Shown: piece after piece, positions 7,394 to 17,589 of the stretch
Position numbering within the stretch: position 1 is the first letter of the stretch
Layout of the letters: each line of letters begins with the position of its first letter
Notes under the pieces: model-generated
Told to the model about the DNA's origin: nothing
Database searches by the model: none
What the model saw: only the letters and a program-made list of their open reading frames with translations
NCBI RefSeq assembly: GCF_016765695.1
Contig: NZ_JAETGO010000093.1
Coordinates: 28,080 to 92,079, forward strand
Direction: 5' to 3'
DNA: 64,000 nt
Source: Sporosalibacterium faouarense
GTDB lineage: Bacteria > Bacillota > Clostridia > Tissierellales > VENL01
Program-made: the position numbers and the translations under genes

Positions 7394-9226
7394 CTACCGA
7401 TGAAATTTCAGCTCCCTTTCTATTCTCGTAAGCTCTGAACATAAAAGTTTGAATGTTTCTTCATCTCCTTCAGTTTTTTCATTATTTGACACAATCTCTT
7501 CAATCTGTTTCTTAATTTCATCTTTTTTAATTTTTAAATTGTATCGTTGAATTTTACCTATAAAATCATCAACTGCTTTAATTTTTTCTCTATCATCTAA
7601 TTGAATGTTAGTATTAATTATTGATTGAACTTTTTCTAAATTTTCCCCTTCAAAACTATTAATTATCTTATCTTCAAATACTGAATTTTCTTCTTCATAC
7701 ATACCATAGACTAACCTAGCTATCTGTCTATTAATTTCATTCAGAAAATCTGAAGGTGTAAAAACTTCTTTCACTTTAGCATAAATCTTTTTATCATTTA
7801 TAATTAAACTTAATAGATTTCTCTCGGCATTTAAATGTCCTGGTTCTAAATTATGTTTCACTGGTATTATTCTTTCCCTATTATTGTTTCTATATTTATT
7901 AGATATATACTTGTCCTTAGGATTTGTTTTGTTTTTATAGTTGTTAGTTCCACCATAAATTTCATTTTTTATTGCATCAGTAGAAATTTTAGTTTCTTGA
8001 GAAATTTTAGCTATATACGCATCAACTTCCACTGGACTCTTAACATTTTTTAAAGTTTTAGCTATTTCTCTAGTAAAACCTATTTTACCCTCCAGTTGAG
8101 TTAAATCATATATACTTTTATAGAAGTGAATTTTAAAGTCTATAAAGTTTAATGAATTATTTTTCAGCCTAAGAAAAGCTGATTTGCCATACTCTTTAAT
8201 AAAATCATCAGGATCTTTTCCCGATGGTAATACGATGGCTTTAACATCAATCCCTAATTCTTTAAAAATATCAAAAGCTTTATCAGTTGCTTTTAATCCT
8301 GCTGTGTCGGAATCATAGCAAATATAAAATTCATTGCTATATCTTTTTAATAATTTTGCTTGATTCGGTGTAAATGCTGTTCCTAATGAAGCTACACAAT
8401 TCTTAATACCATAATTAAATAAAGCAATAACATCCATATATCCTTCAACTAAAATAATGTCATTTCCTCTAGAATACTTTTTAGCAATATTTAGGTTATA
8501 TAAATTATTTCCTTTAGCAAATACTAAGCTGTCAGGAGAGTTTAGATATTTAGGCTGAGAGTCATCAATAACTCTCCCACCAAAACCAATCACTTTCCCC
8601 TTAGTGTTTATTATGGGAAACATTATTCTATTCCTAAATCTGTCATAATGGCCACTCTTGTTTTTTCTTTCAATTATTAGTCCTACATCAGCCATCTCAC
8701 TATCTTGATATCCCTTTGACTTCAAGTGGTTTAACAAATCTTCCCACGTGTCATATGCATACCCTATTCCAAAAGCTTTAATTGTATTATCGTTAATTCC
8801 TCTATTTAATAAATAATTATAAGCAACCCTATTCTTTCTTAAGTTATTATAAAAATATCTTGCAGCATCTCTATTTAAATCAAAAAGTCTATTTCTTTTA
8901 TTATTCTTTTCATTGTTTTCTTGAGAACTTTCCTTTTCAAGTTGAATACTTGTTCTATCAGCAAGCAATTCTAAAGCTTCAGGAAATTCAATACCTAAAT
9001 GCTTCATAACAAAGCCTATCACATCTCCTCCTTCACCGCACCCAAAGCAATGGTATATTTGCTTAGAAGGCGATACCATAAAGGAAGGTGTTTTTTCACT
9101 ATGAAAAGGACATAAACCTTTATAGTTAGATCCTGCTCTTTTAAGTTCAATATGTTCTGATACTACATCTACTATGTCATTGGATTCAATAACCCTTTGT
9201 ATATCATCTTCTGAATAATAAGGCAT
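7394..9226 (-). CDS. dnaG: DNA primase
   Basis: DnaG makes the RNA primers for DNA replication. The product has 610 residues from the ATG at 9226, which is spaced well behind AAGGTG; three codons upstream is a weaker GTG. The N-terminal zinc finger is LCPFHSEKTPSF...YHCFGCGEGG (Cys39, His42, Cys60, Cys63). The RNA polymerase core follows with FGGRVI, and the TOPRIM fold has ILVEGYMDVIAL and CYDSDTAGLKA. The C-terminal 180 residues are the helicase-interaction region, charged and less conserved. It sits between yqxD and rpoD, as in B. subtilis. Confidence 0.98.
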   Translation of the reverse strand: MPYYSEDDIQRVIESNDIVDVVSEHIELKRAGSNYKGLCPFHSEKTPSFMVSPSKQIYHCFGCGEGGDVIGFVMKHLGIEFPEALELLADRTSIQLEKESSQENNEKNNKRNRLFDLNRDAARYFYNNLRKNRVAYNYLLNRGINDNTIKAFGIGYAYDTWEDLLNHLKSKGYQDSEMADVGLIIERKNKSGHYDRFRNRIMFPIINTKGKVIGFGGRVIDDSQPKYLNSPDSLVFAKGNNLYNLNIAKKYSRGNDIILVEGYMDVIALFNYGIKNCVASLGTAFTPNQAKLLKRYSNEFYICYDSDTAGLKATDKAFDIFKELGIDVKAIVLPSGKDPDDFIKEYGKSAFLRLKNNSLNFIDFKIHFYKSIYDLTQLEGKIGFTREIAKTLKNVKSPVEVDAYIAKISQETKISTDAIKNEIYGGTNNYKNKTNPKDKYISNKYRNNNRERIIPVKHNLEPGHLNAERNLLSLIINDKKIYAKVKEVFTPSDFLNEINRQIARLVYGMYEEENSVFEDKIINSFEGENLEKVQSIINTNIQLDDREKIKAVDDFIGKIQRYNLKIKKDEIKKQIEEIVSNNEKTEGDEETFKLLCSELTRIERELKFHR

Positions 9227-9307
9227 TCTAATCACCTTTTTTATATTTCTATTTTAAAATACAAATTCCTTCTTTTTATTTAAAGATAATCATCATATAC
9301 ATTATTG

Positions 9308-9742
9308 CTATTTCTCAATTAATTTAATCAAACCACTCCTAAATTTTTTATCGTCTTCCATATGCCTTTTTCTAGGTCCCTTAATTCTGTGACCTCGTTT
9401 TTTAGCATCCATAGTTATATGCCTATTAAGTAAAAATCTGTTGATATTTTCGTTGGTAAATATTTGACCTCTATTAGATATACAATAGCTTTTATTTGCT
9501 ACAACCAATGAAGCTAATCCATAGTCATTAGTTACAACAATATCCCCTTTATCTAACATATTAGCAATCTTTATATCAACTGCTTGACTGTAATCATCAA
9601 CATATATTACTTTCGCATAATTTTCTGTATTAATGGAATGATTAATGCTAGCAAAAATTAAAACCTCTATATCATATTTCCTTGCTACTGTAATAATTAT
9701 TTTTTTAACTGAACATGCATCACCATCAACTAATATTTTCAT
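9308..9742 (-). CDS. DUF188/YaiI-YqxD family protein
   Basis: This 144-residue protein is of the UPF0178/YaiI family, a PIN-like fold with no firmly established function. It opens with MKILVDGDACSVKKI, the conserved acidic N-terminal motif. Other family stretches are VTNDYGLASLV, NRGQIFTNENI and the basic HRIKGPRKRHMEDDKKF near the C-terminus. In B. subtilis the orthologue yqxD also sits directly upstream of dnaG. The 81-bp gap to dnaG shows no terminator. Confidence 0.92.
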   Translation of the reverse strand: MKILVDGDACSVKKIIITVARKYDIEVLIFASINHSINTENYAKVIYVDDYSQAVDIKIANMLDKGDIVVTNDYGLASLVVANKSYCISNRGQIFTNENINRFLLNRHITMDAKKRGHRIKGPRKRHMEDDKKFRSGLIKLIEK

Positions 9743-9830
9743 AAAATCATCCTAAAATCATTCTTAAGAACTACTGAAATCTATGCCATTCTAAATATTC
9801 GACATAAAAAGTGCTATTCCTTCTTTTTTT

Positions 9831-10847
9831 TTAATATTTATCCCAAGGCAAAGGGATAAATAATTTGGTAAACAAATTGATAACATATCTATCAGTCATT
9901 CCAGCAATATAGTCACAAACAACATCATCCTTTGATGAATGACTATCGTCACAATGCCCCCTATGTTCAATTGGAATACTTTTAAAATCATTTAAATAAT
10001 ATGTGTAAATCTCCTTTATTATGTTTATTGCTTTTTGTTCTTCTGCTTTAGCCTTTCCAGTCAAATATACATTTTTAAACATAAACTCTCTTAATTTCAT
10101 AGTATAAAATTCAATTTCTTCACTCATAGAAATCTCGTTTTTATCTTTACTATTTTCTATAATATCAACAATCATAGTATTTATTCTATTACTATGACTT
10201 ACTCCTAAAACTTTAATACAATCTTCTGGTAAATCATTTAAAGTTATAATATTACCCCTGATTGAATCATCTATATCATGATTTATATAAGCAATTCTAT
10301 CTGCAATTTTTACAATTTGCCCTTCTAAAGTCTCGGGATTTTTTTCTCCGGTATGATTTAAAATTCCATCCCTAACTTCATAAGTCAAATTGAGTCCCTT
10401 TCTACCATTTCTTTGTTCTAAAAAATCTACTATCCTGAGACTCTGCACATTATGTCTAAATCCTCCTGTATGAATCTCATTCAAAACCTTCTCACCTGTA
10501 TGTCCAAAGGGCGTATGTCCTAAATCATGACCTAGTGAAATGGCCTCAGTTAAATCCTCATTCAACTCAAGAGCCCTTGCAATAGTCCTAGAAATCTGAG
10601 ACACCTCTAATGTGTGAGTTAATCTAGTTCTATAATGATCTCCTTCTGGGGCTATGAAAACTTGGGTCTTATGCTTTAACCGTCTAAAAGCTTTTGAGTG
10701 AATAATCCTATCTCTATCTCGTTGAAAGTCAGTTCTAATATCACATTTATCTTCTTTATATTTTCTTCCTTTACTATTGCGGCTTAAAGTAGCATTTTTA
10801 CTTAGAGCTTGGAGTTCTTTTTCTTCCGTCCTTAAACGAATATTCAT
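9831..10847 (-). CDS. dgt: Deoxyguanosinetriphosphate triphosphohydrolase-like HD protein
   Basis: This is a 338-residue dNTP triphosphohydrolase of the HD superfamily, converting dNTPs (classically dGTP) to nucleoside and triphosphate. The HD-domain metal ligands are in RTRLTHTLEVSQISRTIAR and GHDLGHTPFGHTGE, and a later Asp lies in IADRIAYINHDIDDS. The start at 10847 follows an AAAGGAGC ribosome binding site; the open frame extends 25 codons further without support. The family member is often found next to dnaG in clostridia, which fits its place here. Confidence 0.92.
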   Translation of the reverse strand: MNIRLRTEEKELQALSKNATLSRNSKGRKYKEDKCDIRTDFQRDRDRIIHSKAFRRLKHKTQVFIAPEGDHYRTRLTHTLEVSQISRTIARALELNEDLTEAISLGHDLGHTPFGHTGEKVLNEIHTGGFRHNVQSLRIVDFLEQRNGRKGLNLTYEVRDGILNHTGEKNPETLEGQIVKIADRIAYINHDIDDSIRGNIITLNDLPEDCIKVLGVSHSNRINTMIVDIIENSKDKNEISMSEEIEFYTMKLREFMFKNVYLTGKAKAEEQKAINIIKEIYTYYLNDFKSIPIEHRGHCDDSHSSKDDVVCDYIAGMTDRYVINLFTKLFIPLPWDKY

Positions 10848-11097
10848 AGCATGCTCCTTTCGCCAATTTATTATATTTTGATTCTGTCCAAAAAAGATTA
10901 TTTTAATATATATATACAACAAATATATCGGTATTCCTTCATTATATTCATTATTAATTGTTAATTTGTATTAAAATTTGTTAATATTTAATGAAAATCT
11001 TCAATTTACAGTTAATCTTAATGGATAAGAAAATCTCTTATTCACAAATTAAATTTAGTTTTACTTAAGGTTTTAATATAGAATTTTTTAGATGAAA
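10848..11097. other. Intergenic region before dgt
   Basis: This AT-rich gap between the ppsR-type terminator and dgt contains no open frame with a ribosome binding site and no RNA motif I recognise. A promoter for dgt is expected here, but no strong -35/-10 pair stands out. Confidence 0.5.
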
Positions 11098-11123
11098 AAA
11101 GAACTTGAATGTTCAAGCTCTTT
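11098..11123 (-). terminator. Terminator after the PPDK regulator gene
   Basis: A 12-bp stem with one G-U pair (11098-11109 with 11112-11123) is followed on the minus strand by a TTTTTT run. It starts 13 bp beyond the stop at 11137. Confidence 0.75.
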
Positions 11124-11136
11124 TTAAAAAATTCAT

Positions 11137-11955
11137 TTATAATAATTCATTGTCCTTAACTAACTTCATAATAATACCAGCTGTTTCTTCCACGGCCTTT
11201 ACTGATACATCTATAACAGGACATTTTAATTTTTTCATCAAATCTTCGGCATACTGAATCTCATTTAAGATTCTATCCATACTTGCATAGTTAGCATTAT
11301 CACTTAGTCCTAATGCCTTTAATCTTTCTTTTCTAATTTCATTTATCTTAACAGGATTTGCTGTTAGTCCTATAATTCTCTTGCTATCAATTTCAAACAA
11401 TTCATTTGGAGGTGGTACTTCTGGAACTAAAGGTATATTTGCCACTTTAATATTTTTATGAGCTAAATACATACTTAAAGGAGTTTTTGATGTTCTAGAT
11501 ATTCCTATCAATACTATATCAGCTTTCTTAATGCCTTTAGTATCCTTACCATCATCATATTTAACAGCAAACTCAATGGCTTCTACCTTTCTGAAATATT
11601 TCTCATCTAGCCTTCTTATTAATCCAGCTTCTCTTTTTGGCTCAAATCCTATCAAAGCCTCCATACTTTCTAAAATTGGAGTCATAACATCTACAGCCAT
11701 AATATTGTACTCTTGCGCCTTGTTTAATAAAAACATCCTAAGCTTGTCGAGAACTATTGTGAATAAAATCATACACTTTTCATTTTTTGCTTCTTCTAAT
11801 ATTTCAATTATCTGGTCTTCATCAGTTATATATGGAAATCTTCTGGTTTCATACTTGCCAGAATTAAACTGACTTATAGCAGCTTTGGCAACTTGCTCTC
11901 CAGTTTCACCAATAGAGTCAGATAAAACATATATTACTGTGCTCTCATTTTCCAA
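11137..11955 (-). CDS. Pyruvate, phosphate dikinase regulatory protein (DUF299 family, bifunctional kinase/phosphorylase)
   Basis: This 272-residue protein is of the PPDK/PEP-synthase regulatory family, which inactivates its target by ADP-dependent phosphorylation and reactivates it by phosphorolysis. The family N-terminus IYVLSDSIGETGEQVAKAA and the P-loop-like motif LIGISRTSKTPLSMYLA (about 149-165) are clear. The C-terminal half has IIGLTANPVKINEIRKERL. It lies 12 bp downstream of the CcpN-like regulator, an arrangement conserved in Firmicutes (yqfL after ccpN), linking it to control of gluconeogenic carbon flow. The target PPDK gene is not in the window. Confidence 0.93.
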   Translation of the reverse strand: MENESTVIYVLSDSIGETGEQVAKAAISQFNSGKYETRRFPYITDEDQIIEILEEAKNEKCMILFTIVLDKLRMFLLNKAQEYNIMAVDVMTPILESMEALIGFEPKREAGLIRRLDEKYFRKVEAIEFAVKYDDGKDTKGIKKADIVLIGISRTSKTPLSMYLAHKNIKVANIPLVPEVPPPNELFEIDSKRIIGLTANPVKINEIRKERLKALGLSDNANYASMDRILNEIQYAEDLMKKLKCPVIDVSVKAVEETAGIIMKLVKDNELL

Positions 11956-11967
11956 ATGATCACCCCT

Positions 11968-12612
11968 TTACTCTGCATTTCCTAGGTCTACAAACAACCT
12001 AGTTATATTAGTCTTAGAAATTCTACCTATAACTTTATATTCAATCTTATCTTTTTCTATCTCTATATCTTCAACAATTGGAAGATTATCTACTTGATGA
12101 TCAATTATCTTTTGAGCCGCCTCCAGTACACTTTCCTCCTCTTTTGTTACAACGATGTTAGGCATCCTTGTCATAATAACACCGACTGGCATTTTATTTA
12201 TATCTATTCCACCTATTGCACTCTTTAAAAAATCTTTTCTGGAAACAACTCCCGTTAAAAAACCATTAGAAGTAACAAAAATTGTTCCTGTATCTTCAAG
12301 AAACAGAGTAACTATGGCATCATAAACAGTAGTCTCTTCTTCTACCACTACTGGCATGGACTTGACTTCAGATACCTTAATTTCTTTGATTTTCTCTGAT
12401 AAAAAGTCTAATGAGGATTTGCCACTATAAAAATACCCAACCTTTGGCCTTGCATCCAATATACCCATCATAGTAAGTATAGATAAATCTGGCCTAAGGG
12501 TAGCCCTTGTTAGTTTTAATTTCTGGGCAATAGTCTCACTGGTAACTGGTTCGTTTTCTTTTACTATATCAATAATTTTCTCTTGTCTATCAGTAAACTG
12601 AATAATTCTCAC
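11968..12612 (-). CDS. CcpN-like transcriptional repressor (helix-turn-helix plus two CBS domains)
   Basis: This 214-residue regulator resembles CcpN/YqzB, which represses gluconeogenic genes in B. subtilis. The N-terminal winged helix is DRQEKIIDIVKENEPVTSE followed by LKLTRATLRPDLSIL. Two CBS domains (about 80-140 and 145-205), the second with VGVIMTRMPNIVV, probably sense a nucleotide ligand. The start is a GTG at 12612 with a poor, closely spaced AAAGG ribosome binding site; no better start is near. It is first of a two-gene unit with the PPDK regulator, which suggests joint control of pyruvate/PEP interconversion. Confidence 0.88.
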   Translation of the reverse strand: MRIIQFTDRQEKIIDIVKENEPVTSETIAQKLKLTRATLRPDLSILTMMGILDARPKVGYFYSGKSSLDFLSEKIKEIKVSEVKSMPVVVEEETTVYDAIVTLFLEDTGTIFVTSNGFLTGVVSRKDFLKSAIGGIDINKMPVGVIMTRMPNIVVTKEEESVLEAAQKIIDHQVDNLPIVEDIEIEKDKIEYKVIGRISKTNITRLFVDLGNAE

Positions 12613-12765
12613 CCCTTTACTGTGTGAGCTTGGACTCTAACGCTATTTTATCAAATTATATTAATCAGGTCTACAAAGTAATTCCATATGGTATGAATTT
12701 CTATTAAATAGATATCATTTAATATAGTATATTCCTCTTTATGTAATTTGATTTTTTTACTTTCT

Positions 12766-12796
12766 AGTAAAAAATCCTGCTTAAAGCAGGATTTTT
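12766..12796 (-). terminator. Terminator of the glyQ-glyS operon
   Basis: There is a 10-bp perfect stem (12771-12780 with 12786-12795) with a 5-nt loop and a T-run on both sides. It sits 4 bp after the glyS stop. Confidence 0.85.
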
Positions 12797-12799
12797 ACA

Positions 12800-14914
12800 C
12801 TACTTGCTTACAATTTTAGATAGATCACAAATCATCTTCATTGTGTTGGAGATCTTCTTTATTAGTCCAAGACGATTATTCTTTATTTCTTCATTATCTA
12901 CCATTACCATTACATTATCAAAGAATAAATCAATTGGGCCCCTAAGACTTATCATTTGATCTAATGCTTGGTCATACTCTTTATCTCTAATTAAAGAATG
13001 AACCTTAGACTCTATTTCATTGTATACCTTATAAAGGCTAATTTCTTCCTCTTCTTCTAATAGCTCTCTTTTCACACTATCTTTTTTTGTTTTTTGAGAT
13101 AGATTTTCAACTCTATTAAATGCTGCTAATACATCATTTAATTCATCTCTATTTATCCATTTGTTTAGTTCTTCTGCTCTAATAAGCAAATCAGAAATGT
13201 CATCATTTTCAATACTTAACACTGCATCTACAACATCGTATCTGATTCCCATATCAATAAACATATTCTTTATTCTACCCTTAAAGAAATCTAGTATATC
13301 ACTTTTTACTTGATTCATATCGAATTCTATAGGCTTAGCTCCTGCATCATCCATAAGACCTTCTAATACACTGTAAGAAGTGTATATATTTAAAGAAGAT
13401 TCGATTAATTTTTCTAAAGATACATGGAGGTTCTTGTTTAAAATTATATTTATTATCCCTAAAGATTGTCTTCTTAATCCATATGGGTCTTGAGAACCAG
13501 TAGGCTGTATTCCTATAGCAAAACACCCAGCTATTGTATCTAATTTATCTGAAATACTTGCTATAGACCCTGCTGTAGTTGTTGGTAGTTCATCATCAGC
13601 AAATCTCGGTAAATAATGCTCATATATAGCTAAGCTTACTATTTCATTCTCATCTGATTTTTCAGCATATTCTTTACCCATAACACCTTGAAGCTCTGTA
13701 AATTCATAAACCATTTTTGTAACAAGGTCAGCCTTAGCTAAATATGTAGCTCTTTCAACATTTTCTTTAGTCTCTTCGCCAACTTCAAGAATATCAGATA
13801 TTTCACTGGCAAGCATACCTATTCTTCTAGTTTTATCATAAACAGTTCCTAATTCCTTTTGGAATACTATATCTCTTAACATATCAACGTAATCCTCTAA
13901 AGGCTTTTTAATATCTTCATTATAGAAGAATTTAGCATCTTCCAACCTAGCATCTAATACCTTTTCATTACCTTTAGCCACAATATCAATATGTTCTTTA
14001 TTTCCATTTCTAACTGCTATAAAATATGGTAACAATCTATTTTTATCATCAACCACAGGATAATATCTTTGATGCTCCTTCATCGGAGTAGTAATTACTT
14101 CCTTTGGTAACTCCAGGTAGTGTTCTTTGATATTACCTATAAAAGGTGTTGGATATTCAACAATATTTGTTAACTCATCTAAAAGGTCACTATCTTCTAA
14201 GAGCTTTCCGCCCCTTTCCTTAGCAAGAATATCACAACCTCTTTTAATTCTTTGTTTTCTTTCTTCTTGGTCTACAATAACATAGTTTTCTAAAAGCTTT
14301 TCAGTATATTCATCTACATGATTAATCTCAATTTCATTGCTACCTAAAAATCTATGTCCTCTAGTAATATTACATGCTTTAATCCCTTCTAAATCAAAAT
14401 CTATTATAGAATCATTAAGTAAAGATACAATCCATCTGATTGGCCTAGCAAATTTAAGATTTTTGCCACCCCATACCATAGATTTAGGGAAATTAATACG
14501 TTTTATTAAGTCAGCTAATTTATTTTCTAAAACTTCTCTGGTATTCTTTCCTAGTTCAAGTTTGTTTGCATAAACATACTCTTCACCTTTAAATTCTTGA
14601 ATAATAATGTCCTCTAAAGACACTCCTTGCCCTTTTGCAAAGCCTTGTAAAGCTCTTGAGGGATTTCCTTCACTGTCATATGCAATCTTCTTAGAAGGTC
14701 CTTTTACAAGCTCTTCAAGGTCATCTTGCTTATCCGATAGCTCTTCAATAATTAAAGTTAATCTTCTTGGTGTAGCAAAAGTCTTAACTGATCCAAAGCC
14801 AATTCTTTCTTCTTTTAATAGTTTTCTTGTATTATTTTCAAGCTGATCTAAAGCAATATTAATAAGCCTAGACGGTATTTCTTCCGTTCCGATTTCTAAT
14901 AAATATTTATTCAT
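12800..14914 (-). CDS. glyS: Glycyl-tRNA synthetase beta subunit
   Basis: This is the large subunit of the heterotetrameric glycyl-tRNA synthetase. The product has 704 residues from the ATG at 14914. The family N-terminus [18 protein letters not shown] is unambiguous. Other family blocks are [35 protein letters not shown], an HD-like region around [17 protein letters not shown], and [13 protein letters not shown]. The C-terminal tRNA-binding helical domain completes it. The start overlaps the end of glyQ by 8 bp, so the subunits are coupled. A GTG four codons upstream is possible. Confidence 0.98.
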   Translation of the reverse strand: MNKYLLEIGTEEIPSRLINIALDQLENNTRKLLKEERIGFGSVKTFATPRRLTLIIEELSDKQDDLEELVKGPSKKIAYDSEGNPSRALQGFAKGQGVSLEDIIIQEFKGEEYVYANKLELGKNTREVLENKLADLIKRINFPKSMVWGGKNLKFARPIRWIVSLLNDSIIDFDLEGIKACNITRGHRFLGSNEIEINHVDEYTEKLLENYVIVDQEERKQRIKRGCDILAKERGGKLLEDSDLLDELTNIVEYPTPFIGNIKEHYLELPKEVITTPMKEHQRYYPVVDDKNRLLPYFIAVRNGNKEHIDIVAKGNEKVLDARLEDAKFFYNEDIKKPLEDYVDMLRDIVFQKELGTVYDKTRRIGMLASEISDILEVGEETKENVERATYLAKADLVTKMVYEFTELQGVMGKEYAEKSDENEIVSLAIYEHYLPRFADDELPTTTAGSIASISDKLDTIAGCFAIGIQPTGSQDPYGLRRQSLGIINIILNKNLHVSLEKLIESSLNIYTSYSVLEGLMDDAGAKPIEFDMNQVKSDILDFFKGRIKNMFIDMGIRYDVVDAVLSIENDDISDLLIRAEELNKWINRDELNDVLAAFNRVENLSQKTKKDSVKRELLEEEEEISLYKVYNEIESKVHSLIRDKEYDQALDQMISLRGPIDLFFDNVMVMVDNEEIKNNRLGLIKKISNTMKMICDLSKIVSK

Positions 14915-15812
14915 TTCCTTTAGCACCTCCCTTAAGTAATGGGAATCCTAATTCTTCTCTCTTTTCAAGATATTTTGCAGCTATTAATCTAGCGAGAGTT
15001 CTAACTCTTCCTATAAAGCTAGTCCTTTCAGTTACACTTATTGCTCCTCTAGCATCTAACACATTAAATGTATGTGAGCATTTTAACACAAAATCATATG
15101 CAGGAAAAACTAATCCCTTTTCAATTAATTTAGTAGCTTCATCTTCATAGGTCTTAAATAACTCAAACAATCTATCTGTATCTGCTTCATCAAAGCTATA
15201 CACAGAGTGTTCATACTCAGCTTGACCGAATATTTCTCCATATTTAACACCTTCATTCCATTCAATATCAAAGATACTATCTACATCCTGTAAATACATA
15301 GCAATTCTTTCTAGTCCATATGTTAACTCAGCTGACTCTAGCTCGCAGTTGATACTACCAACTTGTTGAAAGTATGTAAATTGTGTAATTTCCATACCAT
15401 CAAGCCATACTTCCCAGCCTAACCCCCACGCTCCTAATGTTGGGGCTTCCCAGTTATCTTCTACAAATCTTATATCATGCTTAAGAGGATCAATTCCTAA
15501 GGCTTTTAAGCTTCCAAGATAAAGTTCTTGAACATTATCTGGAGATGGCTTTAATATAACCTGCATTTGGTGATGCTGATATACTCTATTTGGATTTTCA
15601 CCATATCTTGCGTCTGCAGGTCTTCTGCAAGGTTCTGGATATACAACCTTCCAAGGCTCTGGTCCTAAAGACCTCAAAAAAGTTTGAGGATTCATGGTAC
15701 CTGCTCCCTTTTCCACATCATAAGGCTGCATAATAGTGCATCCTTGTTTTCCCCAATAATCTAAAAGCTTTAATATCAAATCTTGAAAATACACTTTGAT
15801 TTCCTCCTTCAT
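14907..15812 (-). CDS. glyQ: Glycyl-tRNA synthetase alpha subunit
   Basis: This is the catalytic alpha subunit, 301 residues. Class II motifs are present: [20 protein letters not shown] near the N-terminus, [32 protein letters not shown], and [17 protein letters not shown]. The C-terminus has the conserved [20 protein letters not shown]. The gene sits directly behind a glycine T-box leader and overlaps glyS. Confidence 0.98.
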   Translation of the reverse strand: MKEEIKVYFQDLILKLLDYWGKQGCTIMQPYDVEKGAGTMNPQTFLRSLGPEPWKVVYPEPCRRPADARYGENPNRVYQHHQMQVILKPSPDNVQELYLGSLKALGIDPLKHDIRFVEDNWEAPTLGAWGLGWEVWLDGMEITQFTYFQQVGSINCELESAELTYGLERIAMYLQDVDSIFDIEWNEGVKYGEIFGQAEYEHSVYSFDEADTDRLFELFKTYEDEATKLIEKGLVFPAYDFVLKCSHTFNVLDARGAISVTERTSFIGRVRTLARLIAAKYLEKREELGFPLLKGGAKGNE

Positions 15813-15824
15813 AAAAAATTATAA

Positions 15825-16012
15825 ATAAAAAAACCTCCCGCCCCATATAGGGACGAAAGGTTACTTCCGCGGTTCCACCCTACTTGACACCAAAGGCATC
15901 CACTTTGTTATACAGATATACTCAGAAGTTCCTTCATAAACTTTTATTGAGCTTTCACCATCCTCAATTCGCTTTGTTTTGTTTATTACTCTTCTTCCTC
16001 ATTGTATACTCA
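15825..16012 (-). promoter_or_regulatory. T-box leader of glyQ-glyS
   Basis: This 5' leader senses uncharged tRNA(Gly). The minus strand carries the T-box core AGGGTGGAACCGCG (15883-15870). Upstream, a specifier loop lies between the stem AGAAG/CTTCT and an upper stem. In it GGA (15932-15930), a glycine codon followed by A, is the likely specifier. A GGATGGTG distal loop lies above. The intrinsic terminator is a 13-bp stem (15832-15844 with 15850-15862) followed by TTTTTT. The T-box sequence competes with this stem to form the antiterminator when uncharged tRNA binds. A possible promoter is TTGACA (16063-16058) with TAAATT (16040-16035), spaced 17 bp. Confidence 0.93.
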
Positions 16013-16065
16013 TAACTATTAAATTATATAATCTAATTTAACAAAGATTAAATAAAATGTCAATA

Positions 16066-16566
16066 CTACTCTACTGAATCATCATTTTCCATATTATCTT
16101 CAGTTTTAACGTCTTTATCTCTTCTCATAGCATTTTTCATTTTATCCATAGTTTTCTCAGTCATATCGTTAATATTGACAGTTTCACCATTCTCTTTAAC
16201 TATCTCTATCGTACATTTTGCCACTATTGCAGCAGTTAATCCTACCGCTGTAACTGGTGGTGAAATAATCGCTCCTATGGCTCCAGCTGTTACAGGAATA
16301 TTCATTATAACATTTCCATCTCTTCTAACGACTATTTTAGTTACATTGCCTTTTTTTAGAGCCTCTTTAAGATTCTCCATTATTGCATCTGTTTTACTAG
16401 ATACATTTTTACTAAAATTCTGGCCCCATGACTTTTGATTTTCCTCAAGATGTATTAGAGCATCTACAACATCTCCATCACATTTTTCTAAAACCTCTTT
16501 AGCTTCTTTATAGCTTACTCCTGTTCTAGCTCTTATGGTGTCAATTTTCTCTAAATTAATATCCAT
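16066..16566 (-). CDS. UBA/TS-N-domain protein with DUF4342-type region
   Basis: This 166-residue protein starts at 16566 behind AGGAGGTG. Residues about 1-45 (MDINLEKIDTIRARTG, then SYKEAKEVLEKCDGDVVDAL) form a UBA/elongation-factor-Ts N-terminal-like three-helix domain. Residues about 60-130 contain KIVVRRDGNVIMNIPVTAG and a hydrophobic glycine-rich stretch (AIGAIISPPVTAVGLTAAIV). That stretch resembles the DUF4342 region and may be membrane associated. The C-terminus is charged. Cellular role unknown. It lies 10 bp after recO in the same direction. Confidence 0.75.
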   Translation of the reverse strand: MDINLEKIDTIRARTGVSYKEAKEVLEKCDGDVVDALIHLEENQKSWGQNFSKNVSSKTDAIMENLKEALKKGNVTKIVVRRDGNVIMNIPVTAGAIGAIISPPVTAVGLTAAIVAKCTIEIVKENGETVNINDMTEKTMDKMKNAMRRDKDVKTEDNMENDDSVE

Positions 16567-16585
16567 ATAAAGCACCTCCTATAGA

Positions 16586-17332
16586 TTATTTAGGAATTGA
16601 TTTAATAAAATCTAATGATTTAAAAGTTTTTTTATCTATATGTGCAAGTAAATATTTAGTTAATATCTTTTCAATATTTAATAAAGTACTCTCAGGAATT
16701 TGGACCTCGTCTAAATTATCAAGCTTTGCATATAATAAGTTATCCATAGCCTTTACTGTATTTAAGTCCAATGATAGAGCATACAAATCAGAATTTTTAC
16801 ATTTATCACATAAAACTCCACCTTGGCTAATACTAAATTTTATTCTACCCATTAGATTATTATTACATACTACGCATCTTCTTAGATGAGGTTTATATCC
16901 CATAAAGCTTAGAAATTTAATAATAAATGCAAGAACTAATTTTAAAAAGTCATCTTCGATTACTGATAACACGTTTAGTGTTTTTAATAGTAAAAGAAAA
17001 ACCTTTTCGTTGCTTTCTTCTTCAGTTATTCCAGCTTCAACTATCTCAAGTATGTATGTCCCATATGCAAGCTTATATAAATCATTTCTTAATGAATAAA
17101 AGGAATTCAAAACTTCCCCTTGATTGACATGATAGAAGCTTTTTCCCCTATATAATACGAAATCACTATAGCAAAAAACCTGGGTGCTTCCCATTAAGGG
17201 ACTTTTAGTTTTACGAGCACCCTTTGCTATTGCTGATATCTTTCCATTTTCTCTTGAAAATATCGTAAGTATCTTATCAGATTCTTTAAATTTCACTTGA
17301 CGTAACACTATACCTTGTGTCTTCTTATGCAT
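16586..17332 (-). CDS. recO: DNA repair protein RecO
   Basis: RecO mediates RecA loading in the RecFOR recombination pathway. The 248-residue protein has an N-terminal OB fold: TQGIVLRQVKFKESDKILTI, then GKISAIAKGARKTKSPL. A helical domain follows. The C-terminal zinc-binding module has CVVCNNNLMG and CDKCKNSD, as in most Firmicute RecO proteins. It sits downstream of era and yqzL, the usual order. Confidence 0.95.
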   Translation of the reverse strand: MHKKTQGIVLRQVKFKESDKILTIFSRENGKISAIAKGARKTKSPLMGSTQVFCYSDFVLYRGKSFYHVNQGEVLNSFYSLRNDLYKLAYGTYILEIVEAGITEEESNEKVFLLLLKTLNVLSVIEDDFLKLVLAFIIKFLSFMGYKPHLRRCVVCNNNLMGRIKFSISQGGVLCDKCKNSDLYALSLDLNTVKAMDNLLYAKLDNLDEVQIPESTLLNIEKILTKYLLAHIDKKTFKSLDFIKSIPK

Positions 17333-17351
17333 TTTTACACCCCTAGATTTA

Positions 17352-17507
17352 TTAGAATCCTTGGAGTATTTTTTCCTTTTTATCTATATTGTCATTGTTA
17401 AACTCATTGTTATATTTTCCTTCAATATTTTTTGCTTCTGATAAATACATATATACATTTATGTTACCAGTAGATTTAAACATTTTCCACATTTCATGAC
17501 TTAACAT
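17352..17507 (-). CDS. yqzL: YqzL family small protein
   Basis: This is a 51-residue protein starting at the ATG at 17507 behind GGAGGGAT. The N-terminal MLSHEMWKMFKSTGNINVYM matches the YqzL pattern, in which an aromatic-containing helix is followed by a TG-xI-xxY motif. The C-terminal half is polar and poorly conserved. In B. subtilis yqzL also lies between era and recO, so position supports the call. Function unknown. Confidence 0.8.
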   Translation of the reverse strand: MLSHEMWKMFKSTGNINVYMYLSEAKNIEGKYNNEFNNDNIDKKEKILQGF

Positions 17508-17589
17508 AAAATCCCTCCTATAGAGATGTATGTACTTAGTTTTCTACTGTATTGAAGGAAACATACAATACAATTTATGTTATTAAAGG

